Origin: Actinomycetes bacterium
GTDB taxonomy: Bacteria; Actinomycetota; Thermoleophilia; Gaiellales; Gaiellaceae
NCBI GenBank assembly: GCA_026708005.1
Contig: JAPOVR010000076.1
Coordinates: forward strand, 1-64,000
Length of the DNA stretch: 64,000 bases
Direction of reading: 5' to 3'
Shown in pieces: positions 1-9,085 of the stretch. The position numbers were made by a program, and so were the translations under genes. Under the pieces are notes generated by a model. The model did not search any database. It worked only from the letters and a program-made list of their open reading frames with translations, and was not told the origin of the DNA. Within the stretch, counting starts at the first letter, position 1. Each line of letters begins with the position of its first letter.

Positions 1-51
1 CCAACCCCTGAAACACCCCGCAAACCCCCCGAAAACGCAATGTGCCACTTT

Positions 52-155
52 CGTGACGCTTCTGTGACACACATGTGACAGATCGCGGGAAAGCCGTGTG
101 CAAATCTCGGCTACCCTCCCCCCGCGCGGTGGGGGCGGGCTGCCCTTTGTGGCGG
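52..155 (+). repeat. Dispersed intergenic element, copy A
   Basis: First of seven related copies in the window. It reads CGTGACGCTTCTGTGAC, then a short hairpin (AGCCG at 92-96 pairing with CGGCT at 108-112, 11-base loop), then CTACCC followed by a C-run/G-run inverted repeat (about 113-140) and CTGCCCTTTG. It lies just past the 3' end of the minus-strand glutamate dehydrogenase gene and points towards it, so here it is not a 5' leader. The family is unidentified. Confidence 0.75.
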
Positions 156-211
156 TTGGGCCGCCCTTCGCGGCAGCGGGACGGAGGCTGGTGGATAGAT
201 GACCCTGCGCG

Positions 212-3200
212 TCAGCTTACGATGCTGCGCGCCTGGCGCACCGCCACGGTGAGGCCTGCCAGCGACACGGCTTCTTGTTCCGTAAGCGACCGCACGAGAC
301 GCCCAAGCCGGGCCAAGGCCTCGGCGCGCCCACCGAGGTAGCCCTCAACCGCCTCTGCCGGCGCCGACCCCTCTGCTTCTGCGAGTGCCCGCTCAGCCAG
401 AGCTCGGCGAAGCGCAAGCAGATCATCGGCCATCGCCCGCGCAGCCCAGCGATCGAAGCGACTCTCGGTCTTCAGCAGTTCGAGCTGGTGCTCCAACCGG
501 TCCAGAGAGAGGCTCTCCCCGCCAAGCAGAAATGCGTCGAGCACCTCCTCGACCTCCCGACCAACGTCTTCGGCAACCCGCAGGACATCGGGGGCATAGA
601 TGAGCTCGCGCCCGAACACATTGGCACGCGAGAGCTCCTGGGCCACACCCGCTGCCTCGAACTCGCCGGCAGCCTCCTCTCGAGCCATGCGCCACGCTGC
701 CGAGCCGCCGCGCTGCAGCGCTCCATCGAGACGGCGGAAGACCGGCGTAGCCTTCGCGACGGCGTCTCCAATCGGCTGATTCGGCGCGTTCAGCACGTAC
801 CAGCGTGCGAGATCGGTCACGAGCGAGTCGACGCCAGACATCAGCCGAGCCTGGACAGCGGCGTCGATCCTCCCGTCGAGCGCCTCGACCGCGTCCCAGC
901 GGTCGGCAGCGCCGCTCGCATCGCGGGCGATTAGGTAGGCACGAACAACCGCCTCCGGCTCGGCGCCGAGCTCGAGGCTGAAGCGGGACACGAACGCGAT
1001 TCCAAGGGCGTTGACCACCTCGTTCGCCAAGAGCGTGGCGAGCAGATCGCGACGCAACGGATGCTCAGGGATCAGGTGGCCAAAGCGCTCGACGACCAGC
1101 GCCGGAAAGTACGCGCGGGCCCGGGCGCCAAGGTGAGGCTCGTCGAGGAGCGTGGATGTGCGAAGCGTTTCTTCAAGCTCCTGTTTCGCGTAGGCCAAAA
1201 GGACACAGAGCTCGGGGCGAGCCATCCGGGCCCCTGCGCGCAGCCGCTCTGCCATCTCGTCGGAGGAAGGCAGGCTCTCAAGCTCGCGGTCGAGCACGCC
1301 GGCGGTCTCAAGTCTGGCCATGAGATCCTCGTATGCCTCGAGACGATCGCCCGAGGCCTCGTCCTCCTGGGAGAGCACTTGCGCCTGCAGGTACGTGTCG
1401 TAGAGGACCAGGTCTGTGACCTCGCTCTCCACCTCGCGCAGCAGCTCATCGCGCTCCTCGGGGGCGAGCTCGCCCCGGGCGATGGCGAGGCTGAGCAGGA
1501 TCTTGAGGTTGACCTCATGGTCTGAGCAGTCAACACCCGCTGAGTTGTCGATCGCATCGATATTGATGCGACCTCCCGCTTGGGCGTACTCGATGCGTCC
1601 CTTCTGGGTGAAGCCGAGGTTTCCGCCCTCGGCGACGACCTTGATGCGAAGGTCGGCGCCGCTCGCACGGACGGCATCGTTCGCTCGATCACCCACGGCC
1701 TGGTTCCCCTCACAGGACGCCTTCACGAACGTCCCGATACCGCCGTTCCACATGAGGTCAGCCGGCGCACGAAGGATCGCGGCGATCACGCCAGCGGGCG
1801 TCAGCTCCGAGTCCTGGATCCCTAGCGAGGCCTGCACGGCCGGCGAGAGCACGATCGTCTTCTCGCGCCGGAACCAGACGCCGCCGCCGGGCGAGATCTT
1901 TGCCCGGTCGTAGTCATCCCAGGATGATCCGGGAAGCTCGAACAGACGACGCCGCTCGGCGAACGACACCTCAGGATCGGGATCTGGGTCGAGAAAGATG
2001 TTCCGATGGTCGAACGCGGCGAGCAGCTTGATTCGGTTGGACCGCAGCATCCCGTTCCCGAAGACATCTCCCGACATGTCCCCGATCCCGACCACCGTGA
2101 ACGGCTCGGTCTCGATGCCCTGACCGAGCTCACGGAAGTGCCTCTTGACAGTCTCCCACACCCCGCGCGCCGTGATGCCCAGCTTCTTGTGGTCGTAGCC
2201 CGCCGAGCCACCTGAGGCGAAGGCATCGCCCAGCCAGAACGAGTACTCGCTCGCGATCTCGTTCGCGATGTCCGAGAAGGTTCCGGTGCCCTTGTCGGCA
2301 GCCACGACGAAGTAGGGGTCTGCCTCGTCGAGTGTCCGGACACCCTCGAGCGACCGGGGCTGACCATCGACGAGGTTATCGGTGAGATCGAGCAGCCCAC
2401 GAATCAACGTGCGGTAGTGCTCCGCAATCTTGGCGTGCTGCGCTTGGGGGTCGGCCGGGGGCCGCTTGAGGACGAAACCGCCCTTCGACCCAACCGGGAC
2501 GATCACGGTGTTCTTGATCATCTGCGCCTTCATCAGACCAAGGATCTCGGTTCGATAGTCCTGCGGCCGATCCGAGTAGCGGATGCCCCCGCGCGCGACG
2601 CGGCCGCCCCGGAGATGGATTCCCTCCATCTCGGCGGAGTAGACGAAGATCTCGTAGAGCGGCGCCGGGCGAGGCATACCGGGCACGCGCTTAGACTCGA
2701 ACTTGAACGACACGTACTGCCGATTGGGCAGGAACCCGCCCGTCCGGACGGTGGCCTGGACGAGGCCGAGGTAGGCGCGCAGGATGCGGTCTGCCTCGAG
2801 ACTCGGCACGAGGTCGAGGTCAGCCTCGATCTCCGTCACGAGGGCCTCCTCAGCCTCCGGATCACGCGCGAGCGTCGGATCAAACCGGCACTCGAACAGC
2901 CTGGCGAGCCTCGCAGCGATATCAGGATTCGCTGCGAACGTGTCGCTCTCGTACTCGGGGGAGAATGTCACTCCTAGCCGCTGGCGATAGGCGCGGTAGG
3001 CACGCAGGATGGCGACTTGCTGCCACGTGAGGCCCGCCGAAACGACGAGGCGATTCAGCGAGTCAGATTCCGCCTCGCCGCGGAAGACGGCCTCGATGCA
3101 GTCGGCAACTCGCTCGCCGCAGAGGGAGAGATCCAGGGACGCACCAGCGGCGTCGCGCACGCCGAAGTCGTGGAGGTACGTCTCGCTGTCGTCATCATCT

Positions 3201-4999
3201 AGGCGCGTCGGAAACTCGGTGACGACCGTGAGGCCAAGGTGCTCCAGAATCGGCAGGAAGTCGGAGAGCGTTGCCTTCCCGCCCGTCTTGTAGAGCCCAA
3301 CGCGGGTGAGACGCTCGCCGAACTCGCGCTCGTTCTTGAGCCCGACGACGAACGGCGTGTCTGCACCGAGTCGCTCGAAGTGCTCGATGTCAACGACCGC
3401 AAGGTCGAGATCCGCCACGGACTTGTAGTAGTCGGGCAGCTTGCCCGAGTACTTCTCAGCAAGCGGGTGCCCCTCCTGAGGCCCGTGCAGGGCGACAAGA
3501 CGCTCGCGCAAGCGATCGTCCCAGGTCCGGGTGAGCTCCGCAATCGCGCGCTCGAGCACAACGACCGAGACCTCGGGGATTGGGCTCGCCGTGTAGACCC
3601 TGAAGTGCATCCGCGCATGATCCGACTCTCCGAGCGCAAGGTGGTAGTCGACCGCCGTGCCCTGGTAGCGCTCCAAGAGCAGCTGCTCGATGCGCTGACG
3701 GAGCGCGCCGCTGAACCGGTCGCGCGGAACGGCGACGAGGACGGACACGCGCCCCTCACCCGAGTCGGGATGGACGAACAGCCGGATGCGCTCCCGCTCC
3801 TGAAGCCGCAGGAGCCCGATCAGCGTGCCGCGGAGCTCGGCAGCACCCGCCGCGAACAGCTCGTCCTTCGGGAACGACTCGAACAGCTCGATGAGCACCT
3901 TGTAGTCGTGCGAGCCCGGCAGGAGATCTTCGGCAACCGCGATCTGTTGGAGCTTTCGGCTCAGGACCGGAATCTCGTCAGCTGCCGCAAGGTAGGCGCT
4001 CCGCGTGAACAGTCCGAGCAGCCGGAGCGCACCCTCCGTCTTGCCGTCCGGCCCGGCCCTCATCACCGTGATGTCGTCCATCTTCGCGCGTCGATGGACG
4101 GTCGACAGCCGGTTGGTCTTCGACACCACGAGAAGGCTCTCCCCGAGCAGGCGAGCACGCAGCGACGGGGCGATCGAGTCGAGCGCAACCGGCTCGGCGT
4201 AGCGGGACCCCGAGTCGTCGGCGAGGATGCCGAGGCCTCGCCCTATCACGGTCGTCACCTTGTCGTCGTCCATCGAGTACTCGCGGTAGCCGAGCAGGAC
4301 GAAGTTCTCGCCAAGGATCCACTCGAGGAACGTGACGGTCTCGGCGATCTCATCCTCGACGTAGCGTGCTCGGCTCGCCTGGGCCGCCTCGATCATCCGG
4401 CCGACACCGGCGCGCATCGCCTGGAAGTCGCGGACGGCCGCCCGCACATCGGCCAGCACCCTCCGGACTCGGTTGGCCGCGTGCTGAAGCTGGTCGAGCT
4501 GGAGCCGGCGGGTGAGCTCGTAGTGCATGATCGATTCACGTCTGGGGGCGTCCCTGGCGTGGAGCACGCGCCGGATGCAGCCTGACTCATCCCGATCGAT
4601 CCCCATGATCGGATGGTTGACCGTGCGGATCTTGTGACCCAGAGCCACGAGCTCATTCGAGACGGAGTCGACGAGAAACGGCGAGTCTACGCAGTTTGTC
4701 TCGATAACCGAGCCGACCGTTCGGTAGCCGTCGCTTGCAGGGCTCGGGCTGAGAGCCCGCACGGCGGTAGCCGCACCTCCGCGGAGATCGGCGAGCTCGA
4801 ACAGGCCCGAGATCTCCGCGAAGATCTCCTCGATCGCCCTTCCCGCAACCGTCTCCGCAGGCGCGCGGCGCAGGTAGGCGCGGACGAACTCGCTGATCGC
4901 CTCGGCCCGGCCGCCCGGCGCGTGCTCGGCCACGTAGCGCAGAAGCTCGCCGAGAACGTCTTCGGACGCCGCGTCAGCCGGTTCCGCACGCACACTCAT
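212..4999 (-). CDS. gdhB: NAD-specific glutamate dehydrogenase, large (about 180 kDa) type
   Basis: Oxidatively deaminates glutamate to 2-oxoglutarate and ammonium with NAD; a cytosolic catabolic enzyme. The 1595-residue length fits the large Bac_GDH family (PF05088) known from Streptomyces and Pseudomonas. Visible landmarks are a long regulatory N-terminal half, a catalytic core with KFESKRVPGM and the PVGSKGGF lysine motif near residue 838, and a nucleotide-binding stretch GIGDMSGDVFGNGM near residue 975, followed by a helical C-terminal region. The frame is open throughout. The ATG at 4999 is the first plausible start. The gene stands alone, with a dispersed repeat beyond its stop. It could feed glutamate and 2-oxoglutarate pools used by the N-methylglutamate genes at 49-64 kb, but that link is inference. 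Confidence 0.95.
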   Translation of the reverse strand: MSVRAEPADAASEDVLGELLRYVAEHAPGGRAEAISEFVRAYLRRAPAETVAGRAIEEIFAEISGLFELADLRGGAATAVRALSPSPASDGYRTVGSVIETNCVDSPFLVDSVSNELVALGHKIRTVNHPIMGIDRDESGCIRRVLHARDAPRRESIMHYELTRRLQLDQLQHAANRVRRVLADVRAAVRDFQAMRAGVGRMIEAAQASRARYVEDEIAETVTFLEWILGENFVLLGYREYSMDDDKVTTVIGRGLGILADDSGSRYAEPVALDSIAPSLRARLLGESLLVVSKTNRLSTVHRRAKMDDITVMRAGPDGKTEGALRLLGLFTRSAYLAAADEIPVLSRKLQQIAVAEDLLPGSHDYKVLIELFESFPKDELFAAGAAELRGTLIGLLRLQERERIRLFVHPDSGEGRVSVLVAVPRDRFSGALRQRIEQLLLERYQGTAVDYHLALGESDHARMHFRVYTASPIPEVSVVVLERAIAELTRTWDDRLRERLVALHGPQEGHPLAEKYSGKLPDYYKSVADLDLAVVDIEHFERLGADTPFVVGLKNEREFGERLTRVGLYKTGGKATLSDFLPILEHLGLTVVTEFPTRLDDDDSETYLHDFGVRDAAGASLDLSLCGERVADCIEAVFRGEAESDSLNRLVVSAGLTWQQVAILRAYRAYRQRLGVTFSPEYESDTFAANPDIAARLARLFECRFDPTLARDPEAEEALVTEIEADLDLVPSLEADRILRAYLGLVQATVRTGGFLPNRQYVSFKFESKRVPGMPRPAPLYEIFVYSAEMEGIHLRGGRVARGGIRYSDRPQDYRTEILGLMKAQMIKNTVIVPVGSKGGFVLKRPPADPQAQHAKIAEHYRTLIRGLLDLTDNLVDGQPRSLEGVRTLDEADPYFVVAADKGTGTFSDIANEIASEYSFWLGDAFASGGSAGYDHKKLGITARGVWETVKRHFRELGQGIETEPFTVVGIGDMSGDVFGNGMLRSNRIKLLAAFDHRNIFLDPDPDPEVSFAERRRLFELPGSSWDDYDRAKISPGGGVWFRREKTIVLSPAVQASLGIQDSELTPAGVIAAILRAPADLMWNGGIGTFVKASCEGNQAVGDRANDAVRASGADLRIKVVAEGGNLGFTQKGRIEYAQAGGRINIDAIDNSAGVDCSDHEVNLKILLSLAIARGELAPEERDELLREVESEVTDLVLYDTYLQAQVLSQEDEASGDRLEAYEDLMARLETAGVLDRELESLPSSDEMAERLRAGARMARPELCVLLAYAKQELEETLRTSTLLDEPHLGARARAYFPALVVERFGHLIPEHPLRRDLLATLLANEVVNALGIAFVSRFSLELGAEPEAVVRAYLIARDASGAADRWDAVEALDGRIDAAVQARLMSGVDSLVTDLARWYVLNAPNQPIGDAVAKATPVFRRLDGALQRGGSAAWRMAREEAAGEFEAAGVAQELSRANVFGRELIYAPDVLRVAEDVGREVEEVLDAFLLGGESLSLDRLEHQLELLKTESRFDRWAARAMADDLLALRRALAERALAEAEGSAPAEAVEGYLGGRAEALARLGRLVRSLTEQEAVSLAGLTVAVRQARSIVS

Positions 5000-5608
5000 C
5001 GCGGCCGACCGACGCTCCCGCGTGGGCGCCGGCCGCTGGGCATCATCGCCCAGGCTCCGATGTGTTGACGCTGGGCGTCCTCATCGCTCGATCGCCCATC
5101 GATCCGCACCCCTGCCGGGGCGAGCCCACACCCTGCGAGCCTACCCACCGCACGCGATGGGGCAGCCTCACCGCCGGCAGCACCAGGGAGCTCGACTCGC
5201 GCAGGAGCGCCTGAGCCACCCGGCCGCGCCGAGCGGATTGTCCATTCCACCACCGATGCACGAGGAGCCACCCCTTGCCTCCTCCCGCTACAAGCCTACT
5301 GAGGAATCTGTCACACGTGTGTGTCGATGTATGCCCATTCACGCACGCCTTTGCGTCAGCCTAACCCGATCTGCACGCTGGCCCACGTTGCCCCTAACGG
5401 CCCACGCCCGCTCACGTTGGCCGGACCGCCCTCCCACCTGATCCGCCCGCGCCCAGGCATGCGCGCCCACCCGAGCCACCCACCCCCGACTGCGCCCCGC
5501 GCCGGCTGCTCGGCCGCGCAGGCGGCTGCTATCGCTGTCGCGAGGCGCGGGCACCTGCGAGGCGACCGGCCGCGAGACCGCCAGAGACCGCCGGTGGCGC
5601 GAGCGCAC
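5000..5608. other. Gene-free stretch between divergent transcription units
   Basis: About 600 bases with no convincing coding frame or RNA gene. It should hold the promoter of the minus-strand glutamate dehydrogenase. The only motif noted is a perfect 10-base palindrome CACACGTGTG near 5310-5320, of unknown meaning. Confidence 0.5.
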
Positions 5609-5620
5609 TACGCTTCGCCC
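5609..5620 (+). promoter_or_regulatory. Leaderless-type promoter -10 (TACGCT, N6, ATG)
   Basis: TACGCT at 5609-5614 sits exactly six bases before the ATG at 5621. The same TAnnnT-N6-start arrangement precedes seven other genes in this window, which supports this short ORF being expressed. No -35 element is evident. Confidence 0.5.
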
Positions 5621-5908
5621 ATGGAGATCACCATCGAACCTGACCCTGGGCCCCAGGAGCACGAGGCGCTCGTGCGCGCATTGCGCCAGCCCCCTTCCAA
5701 TCGCGCTCGCGGTTCCTGGTGGCAGGCGGGGTTGCGGGAGCTTGGTATCGGCTTGGAACAGGATGGGCGCGGCTCCCGAGGCAGGGGCCGCTCACCGCCC
5801 GCTTGGGGTCGACCCGCGAGAGCTACGCCGGCGCGAGCTAGGCCGGCTGCTGGCGCCGAAACACGCTCGGCGCGGCTCGCACGTACTCCAGGCCCGAGAG
5901 CCACGTAA
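5621..5908 (+). CDS. Small protein, acyl-CoA carboxylase epsilon-like N-terminus
   Basis: A 95-residue reading frame starting MEITIEPDPGPQEHEALVRAL and containing a tryptophan pair (SWWQAGLRE) near residue 34. Short acidic proteins of this style (E-P-x-P followed by an ExxAL helix and a W-x-x-AGL motif) accompany biotin-dependent acyl-CoA carboxylases in actinobacteria, and a carboxylase alpha subunit starts 780 bases downstream; I infer a possible epsilon-like role. The start is supported by a TACGCT-N6-ATG leaderless promoter. The C-terminal 50 residues are low-complexity Arg/Ala/Pro and overlap the 3' end of pgsA on the other strand, so the true end may be earlier or the gene may be slightly damaged. 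Confidence 0.45.
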   Translation: MEITIEPDPGPQEHEALVRALRQPPSNRARGSWWQAGLRELGIGLEQDGRGSRGRGRSPPAWGRPARATPARARPAAGAETRSARLARTPGPRAT

Positions 5909-6377
5909 CCCCGAGCGCCACCACGAGCGCCCACCAGCCGATATCGCCGCCGACGGCTCCGCCCGCCGCGAGGCCGCCCAGGCCGCATGCGACCGCCTGA
6001 GCCCACGTCTTCAGCTTGGCGAGCTCGCGCGCCGAGACGACCACGCCTCGTTCGAGCGCCGCGAGCCGCAGGCCAGACACGAGCAGCTCGCGGGCAACGA
6101 TCGCCGCGACCATCCATCCGGGAAAGACAGGGCTGATCAGCACGATCATCGTTGCCAACACGAGGACCTTGTCCGCGACAGGATCGAGGATTTTCCCGAG
6201 ATCTGACTCGCTGTGGACACGCCGCGCGAGCCATCCGTCGACCTGGTCGGTCATCATCGCGAGGACGAAGACACCTGTCCCCCAGTACGCATGGTTCGGG
6301 AAGTCGACAGCGAAGAACAGGATGACAACCGGGACGGCCGCAATCCGCGTGACGGTCAACTGGTCAGCGAGGGTCAT
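5838..6377 (-). CDS. pgsA: CDP-alcohol phosphatidyltransferase, probable phosphatidylglycerophosphate synthase
   Basis: Transfers a phosphatidyl group from CDP-diacylglycerol to glycerol-3-phosphate, the committed step of phosphatidylglycerol and cardiolipin synthesis, in the inner membrane. The 179-residue protein has the family signature D-x2-D-G-x2-A-R-x8-G-x3-D-x3-D (from DQVDGWLARR to LDPVADK, near residues 43-68) and about four to five hydrophobic segments. The frame stays open far upstream, but the homology begins at MTLADQLTVTRI, so the ATG at 6377 is chosen. A TATTCT box lies eight bases before it. It is divergent from the carboxylase gene, with only 21 bases between the starts. The exact alcohol substrate cannot be proven from sequence. 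Confidence 0.85.
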   Translation of the reverse strand: MTLADQLTVTRIAAVPVVILFFAVDFPNHAYWGTGVFVLAMMTDQVDGWLARRVHSESDLGKILDPVADKVLVLATMIVLISPVFPGWMVAAIVARELLVSGLRLAALERGVVVSARELAKLKTWAQAVACGLGGLAAGGAVGGDIGWWALVVALGVTWLSGLEYVRAAPSVFRRQQPA

Positions 6378-6398
6378 CAACCTGGAGAATACGCCGGC

Positions 6399-8222
6399 AT
6401 GGCCGACTTCGAGACGATCCTGGTCGCGAACCGCGGAGAGATCGCCATTCGCGTCTTTCGGACGCTGCGCGAGCTTGGGATCGCGGCAGTCGCTATCTAC
6501 TCGGAAGCCGATCGAGGGTCGCTGCACGTGGAGCTCGCCGACGATGCGTTCCTCGTCGGCCCAAGCCCACCCGCCGAGAGTTACCTGGCCGAGGAGCGGA
6601 TCATCGACGCCGCGCTGCGCGCGGGGGCCGACGCCATCCACCCTGGCTACGGTTTCCTCGCCGAGAACGCCGGCTTCGCGCGCCGCTGTCAGGACGCGGG
6701 CATCGTCTGGATCGGGCCACCTCCCGAGGCGATCGAGGCGATGGGCTCTAAGCTCGCCGCACGCGAGCTGCTTGCGCGGGCCGGAATTCCAGTCGTCCCA
6801 GGCACGACCGAGCCGGCGATCCGCCCCGACGACGTTGTACGGGTAGGAGACGAGATCGGCTGGCCGATCGCGATCAAGGCATCCGCAGGCGGCGGCGGAA
6901 AGGGCCTCAAGGTCGTCGAGTCCGGAGATGCTGTCGAGCGAGCGCTCGCGTCGGCGATGAGGGAGGGCGAGGCGTACTTCTCCGACGCGACCGTGTACAT
7001 CGAGAAGTACATCGACGAGCCTCGCCACGTCGAGGTCCAGATTCTCGCCGACGCACACGGGGCCGTCGTGCACCTCGGTGAGAGGGACTGCACGATCCAG
7101 CGCCGTCACCAGAAGATCCTCGAGGAGACTCCCTCGCCCGCCGTCTCCGACGAGCTCAGGGAGCGCATCGGCCGAATCGCCACCGACACCGCAGGCGCGG
7201 TGGGCTACCGGAGTGCCGGCACAGTCGAGGGACTGCTCGATCAGGACGGCAACTACTACTTCCTCGAGATGAACACGAGAATCCAGGTCGAGCACCCGAT
7301 CACCGAGCTCGTGACCGGCGTCGATCTCGTGCGCGAGCAGATCCGGATCGCGGCCGGCGAGCCGCTCTCGATGAACCAGGACGACGTCCGCATCAGCGGG
7401 CATGCGATCGAGTGCCGCATCAACGCCGAGGATCCAACCAACGGCTTTCTCCCGACTCCCGGCAAGATCACGGGCTACAGGGAGCCAGCCGGGCCCGGCG
7501 TGCGCGTCGACTCGGGCGTGCGGCAAGGCTCTCAGGTCGCCGCGATCTACGACCCGCTGATCGCGAAGCTCTGCGTGTGGGACGTCGATCGGGAGCACGC
7601 TCGCCTGAGGATGGTGCGCGCGCTCGACGAGCTCCTAGTCGAAGGTGTCTCGACGCTCACAGAGCTTCACAAGGCGCTCCTTCGCGAGCCTCGCTTCATC
7701 GCGGGCGAGACCTGCAGCGGGCTCGTTGAGTCTGGCGAGCTCCTCGAGGCGGCTGCTGGCCCAACGAACGGACCGGACCTCCCGACGGCAACGCTCGACG
7801 GTAGACGGCGAGAGCGCGTCGTGGTTGCAGAGGTCGAGGGCCGTCGATACACCGTGCGGCTTCCCCATCCGGAACCGCCTCACGCACAGCTCGGCCGCCG
7901 TCGCCGCGAACGCGCCCGCGCGGCTGGCATTGGGTCCGACGGGCCGCACGACGCGGTCGTGAGTCCGATGCAGGGCACCGTGCTTGCACTTGAGGTGACC
8001 GAGGGCGACTCCGTCGCAGAGGGACAGGTGATCTGTGTCATCGAGGCCATGAAGATGGAGAACGAGCTGACAGCACACCGGGCCGGCGTCGTCGAGGAGC
8101 TCTCGGTCGGCCCCGGCGACTCTGTCGAGACGGGACAGGTGATCTGCATCGTCGATCAGCCGGCTGCGACGCGCCCGGAGTCGGAGCGAGGAGGACGATG
8201 CCGCCGGGACAAAACCATCTAG
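6399..8222 (+). CDS. accA3: Acyl-CoA (acetyl-/propionyl-CoA) carboxylase alpha subunit: biotin carboxylase fused to BCCP
   Basis: ATP-dependent carboxylation of biotin and carriage of carboxybiotin to a separate carboxyltransferase beta subunit, for malonyl- or methylmalonyl-CoA formation. Residues 1-450 form biotin carboxylase (start ILVANRGEIAIRV, ATP-grasp glycine loop KASAGGGGKG near 160, EMNTRIQVEHPITE). Residues about 530-595 form the biotinyl domain with IEAMKMEN, biotinylated Lys552. At 607 residues it matches actinobacterial alpha subunits. GGAG stands 12 bases before the ATG at 6399. The stop overlaps the -10 of the next gene (moaDE). No carboxyltransferase partner is in the window, so the substrate is undecided. 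Confidence 0.93.
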   Translation: MADFETILVANRGEIAIRVFRTLRELGIAAVAIYSEADRGSLHVELADDAFLVGPSPPAESYLAEERIIDAALRAGADAIHPGYGFLAENAGFARRCQDAGIVWIGPPPEAIEAMGSKLAARELLARAGIPVVPGTTEPAIRPDDVVRVGDEIGWPIAIKASAGGGGKGLKVVESGDAVERALASAMREGEAYFSDATVYIEKYIDEPRHVEVQILADAHGAVVHLGERDCTIQRRHQKILEETPSPAVSDELRERIGRIATDTAGAVGYRSAGTVEGLLDQDGNYYFLEMNTRIQVEHPITELVTGVDLVREQIRIAAGEPLSMNQDDVRISGHAIECRINAEDPTNGFLPTPGKITGYREPAGPGVRVDSGVRQGSQVAAIYDPLIAKLCVWDVDREHARLRMVRALDELLVEGVSTLTELHKALLREPRFIAGETCSGLVESGELLEAAAGPTNGPDLPTATLDGRRRERVVVAEVEGRRYTVRLPHPEPPHAQLGRRRRERARAAGIGSDGPHDAVVSPMQGTVLALEVTEGDSVAEGQVICVIEAMKMENELTAHRAGVVEELSVGPGDSVETGQVICIVDQPAATRPESERGGRCRRDKTI

Positions 8223-8231
8223 GCTGGCCGC
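8220..8231 (+). promoter_or_regulatory. Leaderless-type promoter -10 (TAGGCT, N6, GTG)
   Basis: TAGGCT at 8220-8225 overlaps the carboxylase stop codon and is followed after six bases by the GTG start of the MoaD-MoaE gene, matching the recurrent TAnnnT-N6-start pattern. Confidence 0.5.
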
Positions 8232-8873
8232 GTGCGGGTCCGCATCAGGTTCTTCGCCGGTGTGCGCGAGCAGGTCGGCGTCTCAGAGCGGCAGATCGAC
8301 GTGCCCGCTGGGACGACTGTCGCTGAGGCGGCGGCAGCGATCCCCGAGCTGGCCGACACGCAGAGCGGCCTTGCCTACGCCGTGAACTGCGAGTACGTCC
8401 CGCCCGAGCATGCGCTCGCGGAGGGCGATGAGGTGGCGCTCATCCCTCCGGTCTCAGGAGGCATCTGCCAGCTGACCGACGAGCCCATCGACCTGGCCGC
8501 GCTGGTCGCGGCGGTCGCCGATGAGCGAGCCGGCGCAATCGCGACGTTCACGGGCACGACGAGGGTCGAGTCGCGGGGCCGCACCGTCCTCCACCTCGAA
8601 TACGAGGCCTACCCGGGGATGGCCGAGCAGGAGCTCGACCGTATCGCCGCTGCGTTGCACAGCACCCACGACCTCTGCGGCGTGGCCATCACGCACCGGG
8701 TAGGGCGCGTTGAGATCGGCGAGACGAGCGTTGCGATCGCCGTCTCCGCACCGCACCGAGCCGACGCGTTCACAGCGTGCCGTGAGGCAATCGACACGCT
8801 GAAGCAGACCGTGCCGCTCTGGAAGAAAGAGGTCTACGAGGGGGGCGAGGAGTGGATCGGCCGCGGCTCTTGA
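8232..8873 (+). CDS. MoaD-MoaE fusion, molybdopterin synthase
   Basis: Both subunits of molybdopterin synthase in one 213-residue chain; it inserts the dithiolene sulfurs into precursor Z (cPMP). Residues 1-77 are MoaD (ubiquitin-like), ending in PPVSGG with Gly76-Gly77; residues about 80-213 are MoaE, with the conserved FTGTTR and PLWKKE motifs. The MoaD C-terminal glycine must be free to carry the thiocarboxylate, so the chain is expected to be cleaved after the GG, as reported for mycobacterial MoaX. The GTG at 8232 follows a TAGGCT-N6 leaderless promoter. It serves the molybdo- or tungsto-enzymes encoded at 32-39 kb. Confidence 0.92.
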   Translation: MRVRIRFFAGVREQVGVSERQIDVPAGTTVAEAAAAIPELADTQSGLAYAVNCEYVPPEHALAEGDEVALIPPVSGGICQLTDEPIDLAALVAAVADERAGAIATFTGTTRVESRGRTVLHLEYEAYPGMAEQELDRIAAALHSTHDLCGVAITHRVGRVEIGETSVAIAVSAPHRADAFTACREAIDTLKQTVPLWKKEVYEGGEEWIGRGS

Positions 8874-9073
8874 GCAGGCTTCGGCACGGGACGGCGCGGC
8901 AGAAAGCGACGAGGGAGAAGCACCCGGAGCGTGCACGCGCAACCTGCGCGGCGATCGACGGCAAGAGACCGGCGCTTGGCTGACCGATCAGGCAGGAGGC
9001 CTCTCGCGGCAGCCGCGTGCTTGGAACTCAGGTGCAAACACAGCCGCGACGGGAGCTGGACCTCACCCTTCAC

Positions 9074-9085
9074 TACCATCGAACT
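9074..9085 (+). promoter_or_regulatory. Leaderless-type promoter -10 (TACCAT, N6, GTG)
   Basis: TACCAT at 9074-9079 is followed by six bases and then the GTG at 9086, the chosen start of the M50 protease. It decides that start over the upstream in-frame GTG at 9017. Confidence 0.5.

Noticed and set aside
52-155. Dispersed element as a c-di-GMP or other known riboswitch
   Set aside because: The GCGAAAGCC piece resembles part of the GEMM core, but the GGCAAACC partner and the usual two-stem layout are missing, and several copies point into gene 3' ends rather than standing before genes.
5838-7598. A 586-codon minus-strand frame through the carboxylase gene
   Set aside because: Only the last 179 codons (from 6377) match a protein family; the rest is the antisense of the biotin carboxylase gene.
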